A stretch of DNA of 64,000 nucleotides, taken from assembly GCF_014648395.1 (NCBI RefSeq), contig NZ_BMRA01000007.1, positions 298,843 through 362,842 of the forward strand, written 5' to 3'. A program made the translations under genes and the position numbers. The DNA is from Micromonospora fulviviridis. GTDB taxonomy: Bacteria; Actinomycetota; Actinomycetes; Mycobacteriales; Micromonosporaceae. The notes under the pieces were generated by a model. It made no database searches, was not told where the DNA came from, and was given only the letters and a program-made list of their open reading frames with translations. The stretch's first letter is position 1. The number at the start of each line of letters is the position of its first letter. Positions 25,389-33,370 of the stretch are shown one piece after another.

Positions 25389-25424
25389 CCCGGCCGGGCC
25401 GGCGGAGACGCCGACCCGGCCGGG
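25389..25424 (+). terminator. Hairpin after snapalysin gene
   Basis: Arms of 16 nt (CCCGGCCGGGCCGGCG and its complement with one mismatch) around a GAGA loop, 17 bp after the stop and just before the stop of the convergent gene. Probably bidirectional. Confidence 0.75.
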
Positions 25425-25434
25425 CGGTCCCGGC

Positions 25435-26277
25435 TCAGAACAGGAACTTGTCCAGCGCGGCCTCGATGGTGCCGCTGTCCGGGGAGGCGTACGACTTCAT
25501 GGTGAGCTTGTTGTACGAGATGAAGCTCGGGCACCGGTTCGCCGGCGCGCTCACCGTGCCGCCGTCGCCGATCTTCTCGCCGGTCTTCGCCGCGTAGAAG
25601 GTCAGCTCGTAGCGCGAGGAGATGTAGGAGACCGTGACGATCTTCCCGTCGTTGTTCTTGTAGTCGCACTTCTTGGGCGCACCCTCGCTGCCCTCCACGA
25701 CCTTCAGGCAGCCGACCACCGCGACCGACTCGAAGTCGGCGCTCTTGCTGTAGTACGGCTTGGCCGAGCTGATCGACTTGGACGACCAGTACGACGGTCG
25801 GTCGGGCGAGTTCGCGAACGTGTACGCCTTGGCCGGGGAGCCGGCGGTGTACGGAGCGGCGTTGAGGATCGGGCTGCCGTCGCAGACCGAGGACATGTCA
25901 CTGGAGTAGCGGGCCGTCACCGCGTTGTTGTCCGGCGCCGGCGTCTCCGACTCCGGCCCGCCGCCGGACGGGTCGGCGCTCGGGCCGACCGGGTTGCCGC
26001 TGCTCGACGCGACCGGATCGGGCTTGTCGTCGCCGGCGGCCAGGAAGAGACCGACACCGCCGCCGCAGAGCGCCAGCAGGACCACCGCGGCACCGGCGGA
26101 GAGCCCGATGATCAGGCCCTTGTTCGACTTGGGCGGCGGCACGGGAGCGCCGAACTGCGGGGGCTGACCGGGCTGGCCGTAGCCGGGGTACGGCCCGGGC
26201 TGGGCCGGCTGCCCCCACTGGGGGTTCACGTTCGGGTCCGGCTGCTGCCCCCCGTACGGGGGGTAACTGTTGGTCAT
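25435..26277 (-). CDS. Pro/Gly/Gln-rich single-pass membrane protein with extracellular domain
   Basis: A 280-residue protein. Residues 1-50 are cytosolic and Pro/Gly/Gln-rich (YPPYGGQQPDPN, YPGYGQPGQPP). One membrane helix (about 53-80, GLIIGLSAGAAVVLLALCGGGVG split by Gly) is followed by a Ser/Pro linker. An extracellular domain from about 120 has Cys residues (SVCDGSP, VVGCLKV, KKCDYK, NRCPSF) likely to form two disulfides. This build is common among actinomycete proteins of unknown role. It converges on the snapalysin gene. Confidence 0.65.
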   Translation of the reverse strand: MTNSYPPYGGQQPDPNVNPQWGQPAQPGPYPGYGQPGQPPQFGAPVPPPKSNKGLIIGLSAGAAVVLLALCGGGVGLFLAAGDDKPDPVASSSGNPVGPSADPSGGGPESETPAPDNNAVTARYSSDMSSVCDGSPILNAAPYTAGSPAKAYTFANSPDRPSYWSSKSISSAKPYYSKSADFESVAVVGCLKVVEGSEGAPKKCDYKNNDGKIVTVSYISSRYELTFYAAKTGEKIGDGGTVSAPANRCPSFISYNKLTMKSYASPDSGTIEAALDKFLF

Positions 26278-26625
26278 CTGACGCCCTTATCGCTGTCGAC
26301 GGGTACCCCGGCAATGATCACGGACAGGGTAGTGAGCGGCGTAAATTACACCGCTGGTCGACGAGCGGCACCGGGCCGGTGTGCGACACGGTGCGTGTCG
26401 GCAAGCCGATCCGTCCGTGATGGACAGGGCGGTTCCCGACGGCCGCTCCGGGCCGGCCGACCGGCCGGATCACCGGCGCTGGCGCGCGATTCGGCAGCCC
26501 GACGAGCCGGTGCGATCCCCCGCCACCCACCCGGCCGCCGACGTGACGGACATCACCTCCGGTCGATGGGACGCGTCCCACCGCCGACCCGGCGGGGCGG
26601 CGCACCGCCCCGCCGGGAAGGTGGC
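26278..26625. other. 348-bp intergenic region with promoter-like and terminator sequences only
   Basis: This stretch separates two minus-strand genes. The half next to 26277 has an AT-rich segment (GGCGTAAATTACACCG near 26340) that could hold the promoter of the membrane-protein gene. The half next to 26626 has the terminator of the cyclophilin gene. An open frame on the minus strand (26318-26605) lacks a Shine-Dalgarno sequence and family similarity, so I see no gene here. Confidence 0.5.
26588..26617 (-). terminator. Perfect hairpin after the cyclophilin gene
   Basis: Two exactly complementary 13-nt arms (CCCGGCGGGGCGG) around a CGCA loop, 8 bp beyond the cyclophilin stop codon on the minus strand. 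Confidence 0.8.
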
Positions 26626-27384
26626 TCAGCGGCCCCGGGTGGCCTTGCAGATCTCCACCGGCAGGGCCGGCGCGCCGTCCACCGGCGCCGGATCCTCGGG
26701 GGTGGCGGCGATGCCGCCGGCCGCGATCCGGTCCAGGGTGGCCAGCCCGGCCTCGTCGATCGTGCCGAACACGGTGTAGTTGGGGCGCAGCGCCGAGTCG
26801 GACTGGACCAGGAAGAACTGGCTGCCGTTGGTGTCCGGGCCGGCGTTCGCCATGGCCAGGGCGCCCCGGGCGTAGAGGCGGCGGACCCCGGTCGGGTCGG
26901 TCGGCGCCGGCGGCAGGTCGGTGGGCAGCTCGTCGGCGTACCGGTAACCCGGCCCACCCTCGCCGGTGCCGGACGGGTCACCACACTGGAGCACCTTCAG
27001 CGTCGGGTACGCGGTGAGCCGGTGGCAGTGGGTCCGGTCGTAGAACTTGTGGCGGGCCAGGTGCAGGAAGCTCTGCACGGTGCACGGGGCCTGCTCGCGG
27101 TCGAGGGTCAGCCCGATCGGCCCCTGGTTGGTCCGCAGCGTGACCCGGACCGTACCCCGGTCGGGCGTGTGGCGGGGGTCCGGCGGCAGCGGCACCGGCC
27201 GGGCCGCCGGCTCGTCCGGCGTCGGCGTGTACGCGCACGGGCCCTTCGTGGGCGCCGGGTCGGCGGCGGGGGCCGCGGACGCGGCGACGCCGCCGGTGGC
27301 GACCAGCGCGGCGGAGACCACCGCCACCCCGGCGAGGCGGGCCAGCAACGGCGGTACGGAGCGCGGTCGGGTTTCGCTCGACAC
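26626..27384 (-). CDS. Secreted cyclophilin-type peptidyl-prolyl isomerase
   Basis: A 252-residue protein with a signal peptide (residues about 1-40, RLAGVAVVSAALVATGGVAASAA region) and a cyclophilin domain. The active-site-like segments are FYDRTHCHRL, LQCGDPSGTGEGGPGYRY and ALAMANAGPDTNGSQFF. A 50-residue Pro-rich linker follows the signal. It catalyses cis-trans prolyl isomerisation outside the membrane and may help fold exported proteins. The GTG at 27384 has GGGAGGA eight bases upstream; the frame is open further but without homology. Confidence 0.85.
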   Translation of the reverse strand: MSSETRPRSVPPLLARLAGVAVVSAALVATGGVAASAAPAADPAPTKGPCAYTPTPDEPAARPVPLPPDPRHTPDRGTVRVTLRTNQGPIGLTLDREQAPCTVQSFLHLARHKFYDRTHCHRLTAYPTLKVLQCGDPSGTGEGGPGYRYADELPTDLPPAPTDPTGVRRLYARGALAMANAGPDTNGSQFFLVQSDSALRPNYTVFGTIDEAGLATLDRIAAGGIAATPEDPAPVDGAPALPVEICKATRGR

Positions 27385-27565
27385 GTGGGTCCTCCCTGGA
27401 CTCGTGGTACCAGAAAGACCGGAGTCTATGGAGGCGGTGAGCGGATGTCGATGATGGTCGACGCGGTGCGCGCCGGCGCCCGGGCGCGCGCCACGCCGCC
27501 GGCGCACCGGAAGGTGACATGATGACGCGAGCAGGCCGGTGCTCCAGGTGAGAAAGCGTGGTGCC

Positions 27566-27892
27566 ATGTCGTCCTTCCGGGCGAGGACCTCCCGTGAGCC
27601 GGGACGGACGATCGTCCGGCTGGCCGGCGAGTGCGATCTCGCCGCCCGCGAGCGGCTGACCGGCACGCTGCTGGCCGCCGTGGACGGCGCCCCGGTCGTG
27701 GTGGTCGACCTGGGCGCGGTCGAGTTCCTCGACTCCACCGGCATCCACGCGCTGGTGGCCGCGCACCACCGGGCGCGGGCGGCGGACGGCCGGCTCTACC
27801 TGGTCAACGCCGCCGGGGCGGTGGCCGCCCTGCTGGAGCTGACCGGCGTCGGCGACCTGCTGCGGCATCCCGGGGACGGGGACGGATCATGA
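27566..27892 (+). CDS. STAS-domain anti-anti-sigma factor
   Basis: A 108-residue single STAS domain: IVRLAGECDLAARERL, VVVVDLGAVEFLDSTGIHAL with the phosphorylatable Ser in DSTG, then RLYLVNAAG. Such proteins bind an anti-sigma kinase when unphosphorylated. The ATG at 27566 is preferred; a GTG at 27539 in the same frame would add nine residues. It converges with a PP2C-type phosphatase gene 35 bp away, an enzyme class that dephosphorylates STAS proteins. That makes the two likely partners, but no cognate kinase is adjacent. Confidence 0.85.
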   Translation: MSSFRARTSREPGRTIVRLAGECDLAARERLTGTLLAAVDGAPVVVVDLGAVEFLDSTGIHALVAAHHRARAADGRLYLVNAAGAVAALLELTGVGDLLRHPGDGDGS

Positions 27893-27927
27893 CGGCGGCG
27901 CCGGCCGGCTCGACCGTCTGAGCACGG

Positions 27928-29487
27928 TCAGGGCAGCACGCGGACGGCCAGGGTGCAGGTGTCGTCGTCCGCGCTGGGCCGGTGCAGCGCGTCGCGCAGC
28001 CGGGCCAGGGGTCGCGCCCGCGGCTGACCGGAGAGCGCCGACAGGGCCGCCCGCACCGCCGCCAACTGGTCCTCGGGGTTCCCGGTGCGGCGTTCCACCA
28101 GCCCGTCGGTGTAGAGCAGCAGCACGTCGTCGCCGCGCAGCTCGGTGGTCACCACCGGGTAGCGGGTGGCCGGTTCGGCGCCCAGCAGCATCCCGGCGGG
28201 CCGGCCGAGGTCCCCGGTCTCGCCCGCCCGGGACAGCAGCGGCAGCGGGTGCCCGGCCCGCGCCCAGGCCAGGTGCCGGGTGGCCGGGTCGAAGACCGCG
28301 ATCACGGCGGTGCCGGTGATGGCCAGCTGGCCGCAGAGCCGGTTCATGTGCCCGAGCAGCGCCGCCGGGTCGCGGATGCCGATCGAGAGCCACGCGACCA
28401 GCGCGAAGCGCAGGTGGGCCATCCCACTGGCCGCCTCCAGCCCGTGCCCGGCGACGTCGCCGACCGCCAGGACGACCGACCCGTCGGGCAACGTCTCGGC
28501 GTGGTACCAGTCGCCGCCGACCCGCAGCGCGCTCTCCGCCGGCAGGTAGCCGACCAGCACCTCCAGGCCGGCCAGGGACATCGGCTCGCGGGGCACCGGC
28601 TGGATGAGGTTCTGGAGCTGGGCGGCGAGGCGGTGCTCGGCCAGCGCGGTCGTCTCCCGGGTCCGTAGCTGGTCGCTGAGCTGCTCGATGGCGCTGCGCG
28701 AGTCCTCCCGGGCGGTCACGTCCTGGACCACCGCGTAGATCTTCACCGGGGCGCCGCCCTCGTCCCGGGCCACGTCCGACAGGATCCGCAGGTACTTGAC
28801 GGTCCCGCCGGCGCGGAACCGCACCGTGACGTCCGACGCGGCGCCGCTGTCGAGCGTCTGCCAGGCGGCCTCGCGCAGGCCGTGGTCGTCGGGGAGGAGC
28901 GCGGCGGCCTGGTCGGCCCGGGACATCGGTCCCAGCGCCGGATCGCGCTCGAAGATGCGGTACATCCCCGGAGACCACTCGCTGCGGCCGGTGACCAGGT
29001 CGTACTCCGCCCAGCCCAGGCTGCCGAGCAGCTCGGTACGCGCCAGCCGCCGCCGGTGCTCGTCCAGCCGCTGCCACCAGACCAGCAGTCCGTCCAGCGC
29101 CCGGTACACGCTCACGTCGAAGACGGAGTCGGCGACGACGCCCGCGCCGTGTCCGACGTACCGGAAGTCGGGCAGGTGGGCGGGCTCCCCGGTGGCCAGC
29201 ACCTCGTGGTACGTCCGCCACAGCGGGCCGGCGACCATGCCGGGGTAGAGCGCGCTGAGCCGTTGGCCGACGCGGTCGGCGCCCCGGCCGTGAACGTCCC
29301 GCCCCTGGGCGCTGGCGGCGGCGACCAGGAAGTCGACGACCGCGCCGTCCGGTGCCCGCACCGGCAGCAGCCAGGTGCAGCCCGCCGGGATCGTCGCCAG
29401 CACCTGCCGGACCGCCACCACCATGGGGTCGTCGGTCGACCGGGACGCCACCTCCGCGGGCGCGCGCGACACGCCCTTCTCTGCCAT
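27928..29487 (-). CDS. PAS-domain SpoIIE/RsbU-type PP2C serine phosphatase
   Basis: A 519-residue protein. Residues about 20-140 resemble a divergent PAS-like sensor. Residues 145-275 are a PAS/PAC unit (GSLGWAEYDLVTGRSEW; KIYAVVQDVTARE). A short coiled linker (AEHRLAAQLQNLIQP) leads to the PP2C domain (305-519) with VGGDWYHAETLPDG, VGDVAGHG, ARAGHPLPLL and LLLYTDGLVERR metal-site motifs. It should dephosphorylate STAS-type anti-anti-sigma factors in response to a signal bound by PAS. The ATG is at 29487. It converges with a STAS gene. Confidence 0.88.
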   Translation of the reverse strand: MAEKGVSRAPAEVASRSTDDPMVVAVRQVLATIPAGCTWLLPVRAPDGAVVDFLVAAASAQGRDVHGRGADRVGQRLSALYPGMVAGPLWRTYHEVLATGEPAHLPDFRYVGHGAGVVADSVFDVSVYRALDGLLVWWQRLDEHRRRLARTELLGSLGWAEYDLVTGRSEWSPGMYRIFERDPALGPMSRADQAAALLPDDHGLREAAWQTLDSGAASDVTVRFRAGGTVKYLRILSDVARDEGGAPVKIYAVVQDVTAREDSRSAIEQLSDQLRTRETTALAEHRLAAQLQNLIQPVPREPMSLAGLEVLVGYLPAESALRVGGDWYHAETLPDGSVVLAVGDVAGHGLEAASGMAHLRFALVAWLSIGIRDPAALLGHMNRLCGQLAITGTAVIAVFDPATRHLAWARAGHPLPLLSRAGETGDLGRPAGMLLGAEPATRYPVVTTELRGDDVLLLYTDGLVERRTGNPEDQLAAVRAALSALSGQPRARPLARLRDALHRPSADDDTCTLAVRVLP

Positions 29488-29601
29488 GCCGGCAGCCTAG
29501 CCATCTCCGGTACCTCGCGGCCGGACCCGCCGGCGTCGTTCGGGAGCGGTCCGGCCAAAAGTCGGTTGCCGCCCATCGTGGACTCCGGGAGGCTGGCGGC
29601 C

Positions 29602-29613
29602 ATGACGTTCTGA
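29602..29613 (+). other. Three-codon minimal ORF with ideal ribosome binding site in the rtcB leader
   Basis: GGGAGG (29587-29592) stands 9 nt before ATG ACG TTC TGA. It lies in the 218-bp leader between the phosphatase start and the RtcB-like gene. Chance occurrence is possible. If transcribed with rtcB-prfH it would be a start-and-terminate site in front of a ribosome rescue operon. Confidence 0.25.
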
Positions 29614-29705
29614 CGGACCGCACCCGAAGCTCCCGAGGGCCGCGCTGCACCGAACCGCGCCGCCCCGCCGTCCGTCCCTGCCTCCTTCGCGAGAAACGAG
29701 CGTCC

Positions 29706-30887
29706 TTGTCCGCGCACCCCTCCCGGCGGGAGTCCCTGCCGCCGTCCACCCCGGCCACCGTCTCCGTCTTCGCCTCCGTCGGCAGCTGGATCGAGTCCGC
29801 CGCCCTCGACCAGTGCCGCCAGGTCGCCGCCCTCACCGGCATGGTCCACGTCGCCGGCATGCCCGACCTGCACCCCGGCAAGGGCGCGCCGATCGGCGCC
29901 GCCATGACGTCGACCGTGCTCTACCCGTTCCTGGTCGGCTCCGACATCGGCTGCGGCATCGCCGTGTTCCCCATCGCGCTGCGGCGCGCCGTACCCGAGC
30001 GGCTCGCCGCCCGGTTCCCGGACCTGGACCGGGCCTTGGACCCGGAGCGGAACGCGGACGACCCGGCCTGGGCCGTCGTGGCCGGCGACATCCCGGCCGG
30101 CCACCTCGACGGCCTCGGGACGGTCGGCCGAGGCAATCACTTCGTCGAGCTGGCCCGGATTGGGACCGTCCTCGCGCCGGAGCACGCGAGCCGGCTCGGG
30201 CTCGACGCCGGCGACCTGGTCCTCGTCGTGCACAGCGGATCCCGCGGGCTGGGCGAGCGGATCCTGCGGGCGCACACCGAGGCGCACGGTGCCGGGCCCG
30301 CCCCCGACCCGGCCGCCTACCTGGCCCGGCACGACGAGGCCGTGCGGTGGGGTTCGCTCAACCGGCGACTGCTGGCCGCCCGGGTCGCGCACGCCCTGGG
30401 GGCGGAGCCCACCGCGCCGGTCGTCGACCAGTGCCACAACCTGGTCGAAATCCGCGACGGCCACTACCTGCACCGCAAGGGCGCGGCCCCCGGCGACGGC
30501 CGGGACGTGCTCGTCGCCGGCACCCGGGGTACCCCCTCCTACCTGGTGGCGGCGCACGCCGGGGCGGCGGCCAACCACTCGGTGGCGCACGGCGCGGGCC
30601 GCAAGATGTCCCGCGCCGACGCGCTGCGCCGCGGCCGGGCCAAGCACACCGTCGAGGAGCTGCGCCGCACCCCGCTGGGGTCGGTCGTGGTGTGCGGCGA
30701 ACGCCAGTTGCTCTTCGAGGAGACGCCCACCGCCTACAAGCGCATCGAGCAGGTGATCGGCGACCTCGTCGCGCACGACCTGGCCACCCCGGTGGCCACC
30801 ACCGTCCCGCTGGTCACCTACAAGACGCCCGACCTCGGCCCCCGGGCGGAGCGCCGGGACAACCGCCGCGGGCGGGGCCGACCGTGA
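29706..30887 (+). CDS. RtcB-type RNA ligase (RtcB2 class, partner of PrfH)
   Basis: A 393-residue protein with all RtcB metal and GMP motifs: SDIGCGI (79-85), GRGNHFVEL (141-149), VVHSGSRGLG (175-184), CHN (243-245), AGTRGTPSYLV, and HGAGRKMSR with His295 as the expected guanylylated residue. RtcB joins RNA 3'-phosphate to 5'-OH ends using GTP and manganese. It is shorter than canonical RtcB (about 400-480) and overlaps prfH by 4 bp, which defines the RtcB2-PrfH module. The TTG at 29706 is the only plausible start before the first motif. In this module the ligase repairs cleaved rRNA, an inference from published work on relatives. Confidence 0.85.
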   Translation: MSAHPSRRESLPPSTPATVSVFASVGSWIESAALDQCRQVAALTGMVHVAGMPDLHPGKGAPIGAAMTSTVLYPFLVGSDIGCGIAVFPIALRRAVPERLAARFPDLDRALDPERNADDPAWAVVAGDIPAGHLDGLGTVGRGNHFVELARIGTVLAPEHASRLGLDAGDLVLVVHSGSRGLGERILRAHTEAHGAGPAPDPAAYLARHDEAVRWGSLNRRLLAARVAHALGAEPTAPVVDQCHNLVEIRDGHYLHRKGAAPGDGRDVLVAGTRGTPSYLVAAHAGAAANHSVAHGAGRKMSRADALRRGRAKHTVEELRRTPLGSVVVCGERQLLFEETPTAYKRIEQVIGDLVAHDLATPVATTVPLVTYKTPDLGPRAERRDNRRGRGRP

Positions 30888-31579
30888 GCGTCCACCTGCT
30901 CGTCTCCGCCGGACGGGGCCCTCGCGAGTGCGCCTGGGCGCTGGCCATGCTGCTGCCCCGCCTGGAGGCCGACGCCGCCGGGCGGGGGCTGACCACCTGC
31001 CGGGTCGAGACCGTGCCCGGTGACCGCCCCGGCACCTACCGGTCGGTGCTGGTCCGGATCTCCGGCGCCGGCGCCGCGGCGTTCGCCGCCGGCTGGACCG
31101 GCACCCTGTGCTGGCAGGCGCGCAGCCCGTACCGGTCCGGCAGCGGGCGCAGGAACTGGTACGTGACCGCCCGACCGTGCCAGGTCGACGCTCCGACCTC
31201 GACGTTCGCCGAGACGGACGTCCAGGTGGTGGCCGTGCGCACCGGCGGCCCGGGCGGTCAGCACCGGAACAAGGCCAGCACTGCGGTCCGGGCCGTTCAC
31301 CGCCCCTCGGGCACCGTGGTCGTGGTCGACACCGAGCGGCAGTTCAGCCTGAACCGCCGGATCGCCGTCGAGCTGCTGCGCCGGCGGATCGAGCAGGCCG
31401 ACGAGGCGGCCCGGCGCGCCCTCACCACCGACCGGTGGCGGGTCCACGACGAGTTGGTCCGCGGCGACCCCGTCCGGGTCGAACGCCCGACGGGGCCGGA
31501 CGCGGCGGCGCCCCGGCGACGAGGACGCGCGCCCCAGGCGGCGCGCGCCCGGTCCGGGACCGGGCCTTCCGGGGCGTGA
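30884..31579 (+). CDS. prfH: Release factor H (class I release-factor-like GGQ protein)
   Basis: A 231-residue protein with an intact GGQ loop (GGPGGQHRNKAST, Gly124-Gln126), which triggers peptidyl-tRNA hydrolysis in the ribosome. The stop-codon-reading domain of RF1/RF2 is missing, as in PrfH. The N-terminal segment (LLVSAGRGPRECAWAL) and the RSPYRSGSGRRNWYV stretch fit this family. The C-terminus is Arg/Ala-rich and disordered. The GTG start overlaps the stop of the RtcB-like gene (GTGA), so both proteins are made together. It probably releases peptides from ribosomes with damaged decoding centres before ligation. Confidence 0.87.
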   Translation: MSVHLLVSAGRGPRECAWALAMLLPRLEADAAGRGLTTCRVETVPGDRPGTYRSVLVRISGAGAAAFAAGWTGTLCWQARSPYRSGSGRRNWYVTARPCQVDAPTSTFAETDVQVVAVRTGGPGGQHRNKASTAVRAVHRPSGTVVVVDTERQFSLNRRIAVELLRRRIEQADEAARRALTTDRWRVHDELVRGDPVRVERPTGPDAAAPRRRGRAPQAARARSGTGPSGA

Positions 31580-31759
31580 CCCGCGCCGCGGGTGGTTTCG
31601 GCAGGAGCGTCCCCGGGTGGCGCGTAGGAGCGGGTCCTTCGGCGGCGGCGGACGTTCGCCGGGCCGTGGCCCGGGTAACCGCGCCGGAGCCGACCAGGGG
31701 CCTCGTGCAGGTCCCGCGCCCGGGGTTGACCGCCGGGCGATCCGCGCCACGGAGACCCC

Positions 31760-32815
31760 ATGCTGCGTCCACCGCTCACCCCGATGCTCGCCGCGCCGGT
31801 GGCGGAGCTGCCCACCGGCCCGCACCTGGCGTACGAGCCGAAGTGGGACGGCTGGCGGACCCTGGCGTTCCGCGACGCGGCCGGGGTGCGCCTGCAGTCC
31901 CGGGCCGGCCGGGATCTCACCAGCTACTTCCCCGACGTCGCCGGGACGCTGCGGTCCCTGCCCGCCGGCACGGTGCTCGACGGCGAGCTGATCGTGTGGA
32001 CGGAGGGCCGCACCGACTTCGCGCTGCTCCAGCGCCGGGTGACCGCCGGGCGTGGGCTGGCCGCGCTGGCGGACCGCCACCCCGCGCACTTCGTCGCCTT
32101 CGACCTGCTCAGCGGCCCGGGCGGGGAGCCGCTGCTCGACCTCCCGCTGGCCGAGCGGCGGAACCGGCTGGCGCGGCTGCTCGACGACGCGCCCCCGGGG
32201 CTCGTCCTCTGTCCGCAGACCGGGGACCTCGCGGAGGCCCGGGAGTGGCTCCGGACGTGGACCGATGCCGGCGTCGAGGGGATCGTCGTCAAGCGGCGCG
32301 ACGGCCGGTACGAGCCGGGGCGGCGGGCCTGGCAGAAGGTTCGCGCCCACCGCACCGTGGAGACCGTCGTCGGCGGGTTCACCGGCCCGGTGACCGACCC
32401 GGACACACTCCTCGTCGGCCGGTGCGACGACCGGGGTCGCCTGCGCTACCTGGGGCGGACCCACCCGCTGCACCGGCGGCAGCGCCGCGAACTCGCCGGG
32501 CTGCTCCGGCCGGCGGCCGGGCAGGGTCACCCCTGGCCCGAACCGCTGCCCGGCGGGTGGACCGGCCAGCTGAACCCCGCGCCGCCGCTGCCGTACACGC
32601 CGGTGCACCACGACCTCGTCGTCGAGGTGGAGGCCGACACGGCGTACGAGCACGGGCGCTGGCGGCACCACGTCCGGCACCTGCGGCCCCGGCTCGACCT
32701 GGCCGCCGGCGACCTGCCCGTGCTGACCGACGGCCCGGAGGCGCTGGGCGGTCAATCGGGCACCGACGGGACGGGCGGCGCACGGGCGGACCGGCCGGAC
32801 AAAAGCACCGGGTGA
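31760..32815 (+). CDS. ATP-dependent DNA ligase (LigC-like)
   Basis: A 351-residue ligase. Lys28 in EPKWDGWR is the adenylated residue (motif KxDG). Later motifs include SRAGRD, VLDGELIVW, FVAFDLL, EGIVVKRRDGRY and WQKVRAH, followed by an OB-fold with VGRCDDRGRLRYLGRT. It seals nicks in DNA in the cytosol. There are no polymerase or nuclease domains, so it is not LigD; it resembles the actinobacterial LigC group that acts as a backup in base-excision or end-joining repair. It starts 180 bp after prfH on the same strand. The C-terminal 25 residues are disordered. Confidence 0.88.
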   Translation: MLRPPLTPMLAAPVAELPTGPHLAYEPKWDGWRTLAFRDAAGVRLQSRAGRDLTSYFPDVAGTLRSLPAGTVLDGELIVWTEGRTDFALLQRRVTAGRGLAALADRHPAHFVAFDLLSGPGGEPLLDLPLAERRNRLARLLDDAPPGLVLCPQTGDLAEAREWLRTWTDAGVEGIVVKRRDGRYEPGRRAWQKVRAHRTVETVVGGFTGPVTDPDTLLVGRCDDRGRLRYLGRTHPLHRRQRRELAGLLRPAAGQGHPWPEPLPGGWTGQLNPAPPLPYTPVHHDLVVEVEADTAYEHGRWRHHVRHLRPRLDLAAGDLPVLTDGPEALGGQSGTDGTGGARADRPDKSTG

Positions 32816-32957
32816 GCGACCGGCCGCGGGGCGGGTCCAGCGTCATCCCGGGCGACGGAGGCCGGGGGTCGACGCCGTTTGCTCTGGGCCGGCCCGGGAA
32901 GGCGACGTCGGAGTGGCGCGCGGAGCCGCCCGCGCCAGTCCACGGAGGGAGCTCGAC

Positions 32958-33116
32958 ATGGGTGACCGCGATCGGTTGCACGAGCTGCGGCAGCAGGCCC
33001 ACAGCGCGGGCATCGAGGGGAACTCCAAGATGACCGAGGAGCAGTTGCGCGACGCGCTGCGGCGGGTCGGCAAGGGCGAACAGCCCCAGATGGCCAAGCA
33101 GCACGCCAAGCGGTAA
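32958..33116 (+). CDS. Small Rho-N/SAP-like protein
   Basis: A 52-residue protein: MGDRDRLHELRQQA, then SKMTEEQLRDALRRVGKG and a Lys/His tail. The helix-extended-helix pattern (DRLHELRQQA...MTEEQLRDAL) matches small Rho N-terminal/SAP-like modules that contact nucleic acids. A strong GGAGGGAGC precedes the ATG at 32958. It is monocistronic and ends near a hairpin at 33128-33157. Function unknown. Confidence 0.65.
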   Translation: MGDRDRLHELRQQAHSAGIEGNSKMTEEQLRDALRRVGKGEQPQMAKQHAKR

Positions 33117-33127
33117 CCGGATGGCTC

Positions 33128-33157
33128 GGGCGTCGGCACCCACCGGTGCCGGCGCCC
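33128..33157 (+). terminator. Hairpin after the small SAP-like gene
   Basis: Arms GGGCGTCGGCACC and GGTGCCGGCGCCC pair with one mismatch around a CACC loop, 11 bp after the stop codon. Confidence 0.7.
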
Positions 33158-33370
33158 GCCGTCAGCCCAGGGTGACCCGGACACTCCCCTCCGTAATATG
33201 AACAGGTGGTTAACGGCTTGGCTCTTGACGGCCGGTTGATGCACGCCATTGAATTTCGACGTGGTGAGCTGCCTCATCCGAGTGGCGTCCACATCGGCGG
33301 TCGGCGCGGGCGCGCCGGCTGAGCGACGCCGCGCCCGCACCGCCGCGCGCGGCCGAGGACCGGGGGCACG

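Noticed and set aside
26318..26605. 95-codon minus-strand frame in the gap after the membrane-protein gene
   Set aside because: No ribosome binding site and Gly/Arg/Pro-rich content expected by chance; it also includes the terminator hairpin of the cyclophilin gene.
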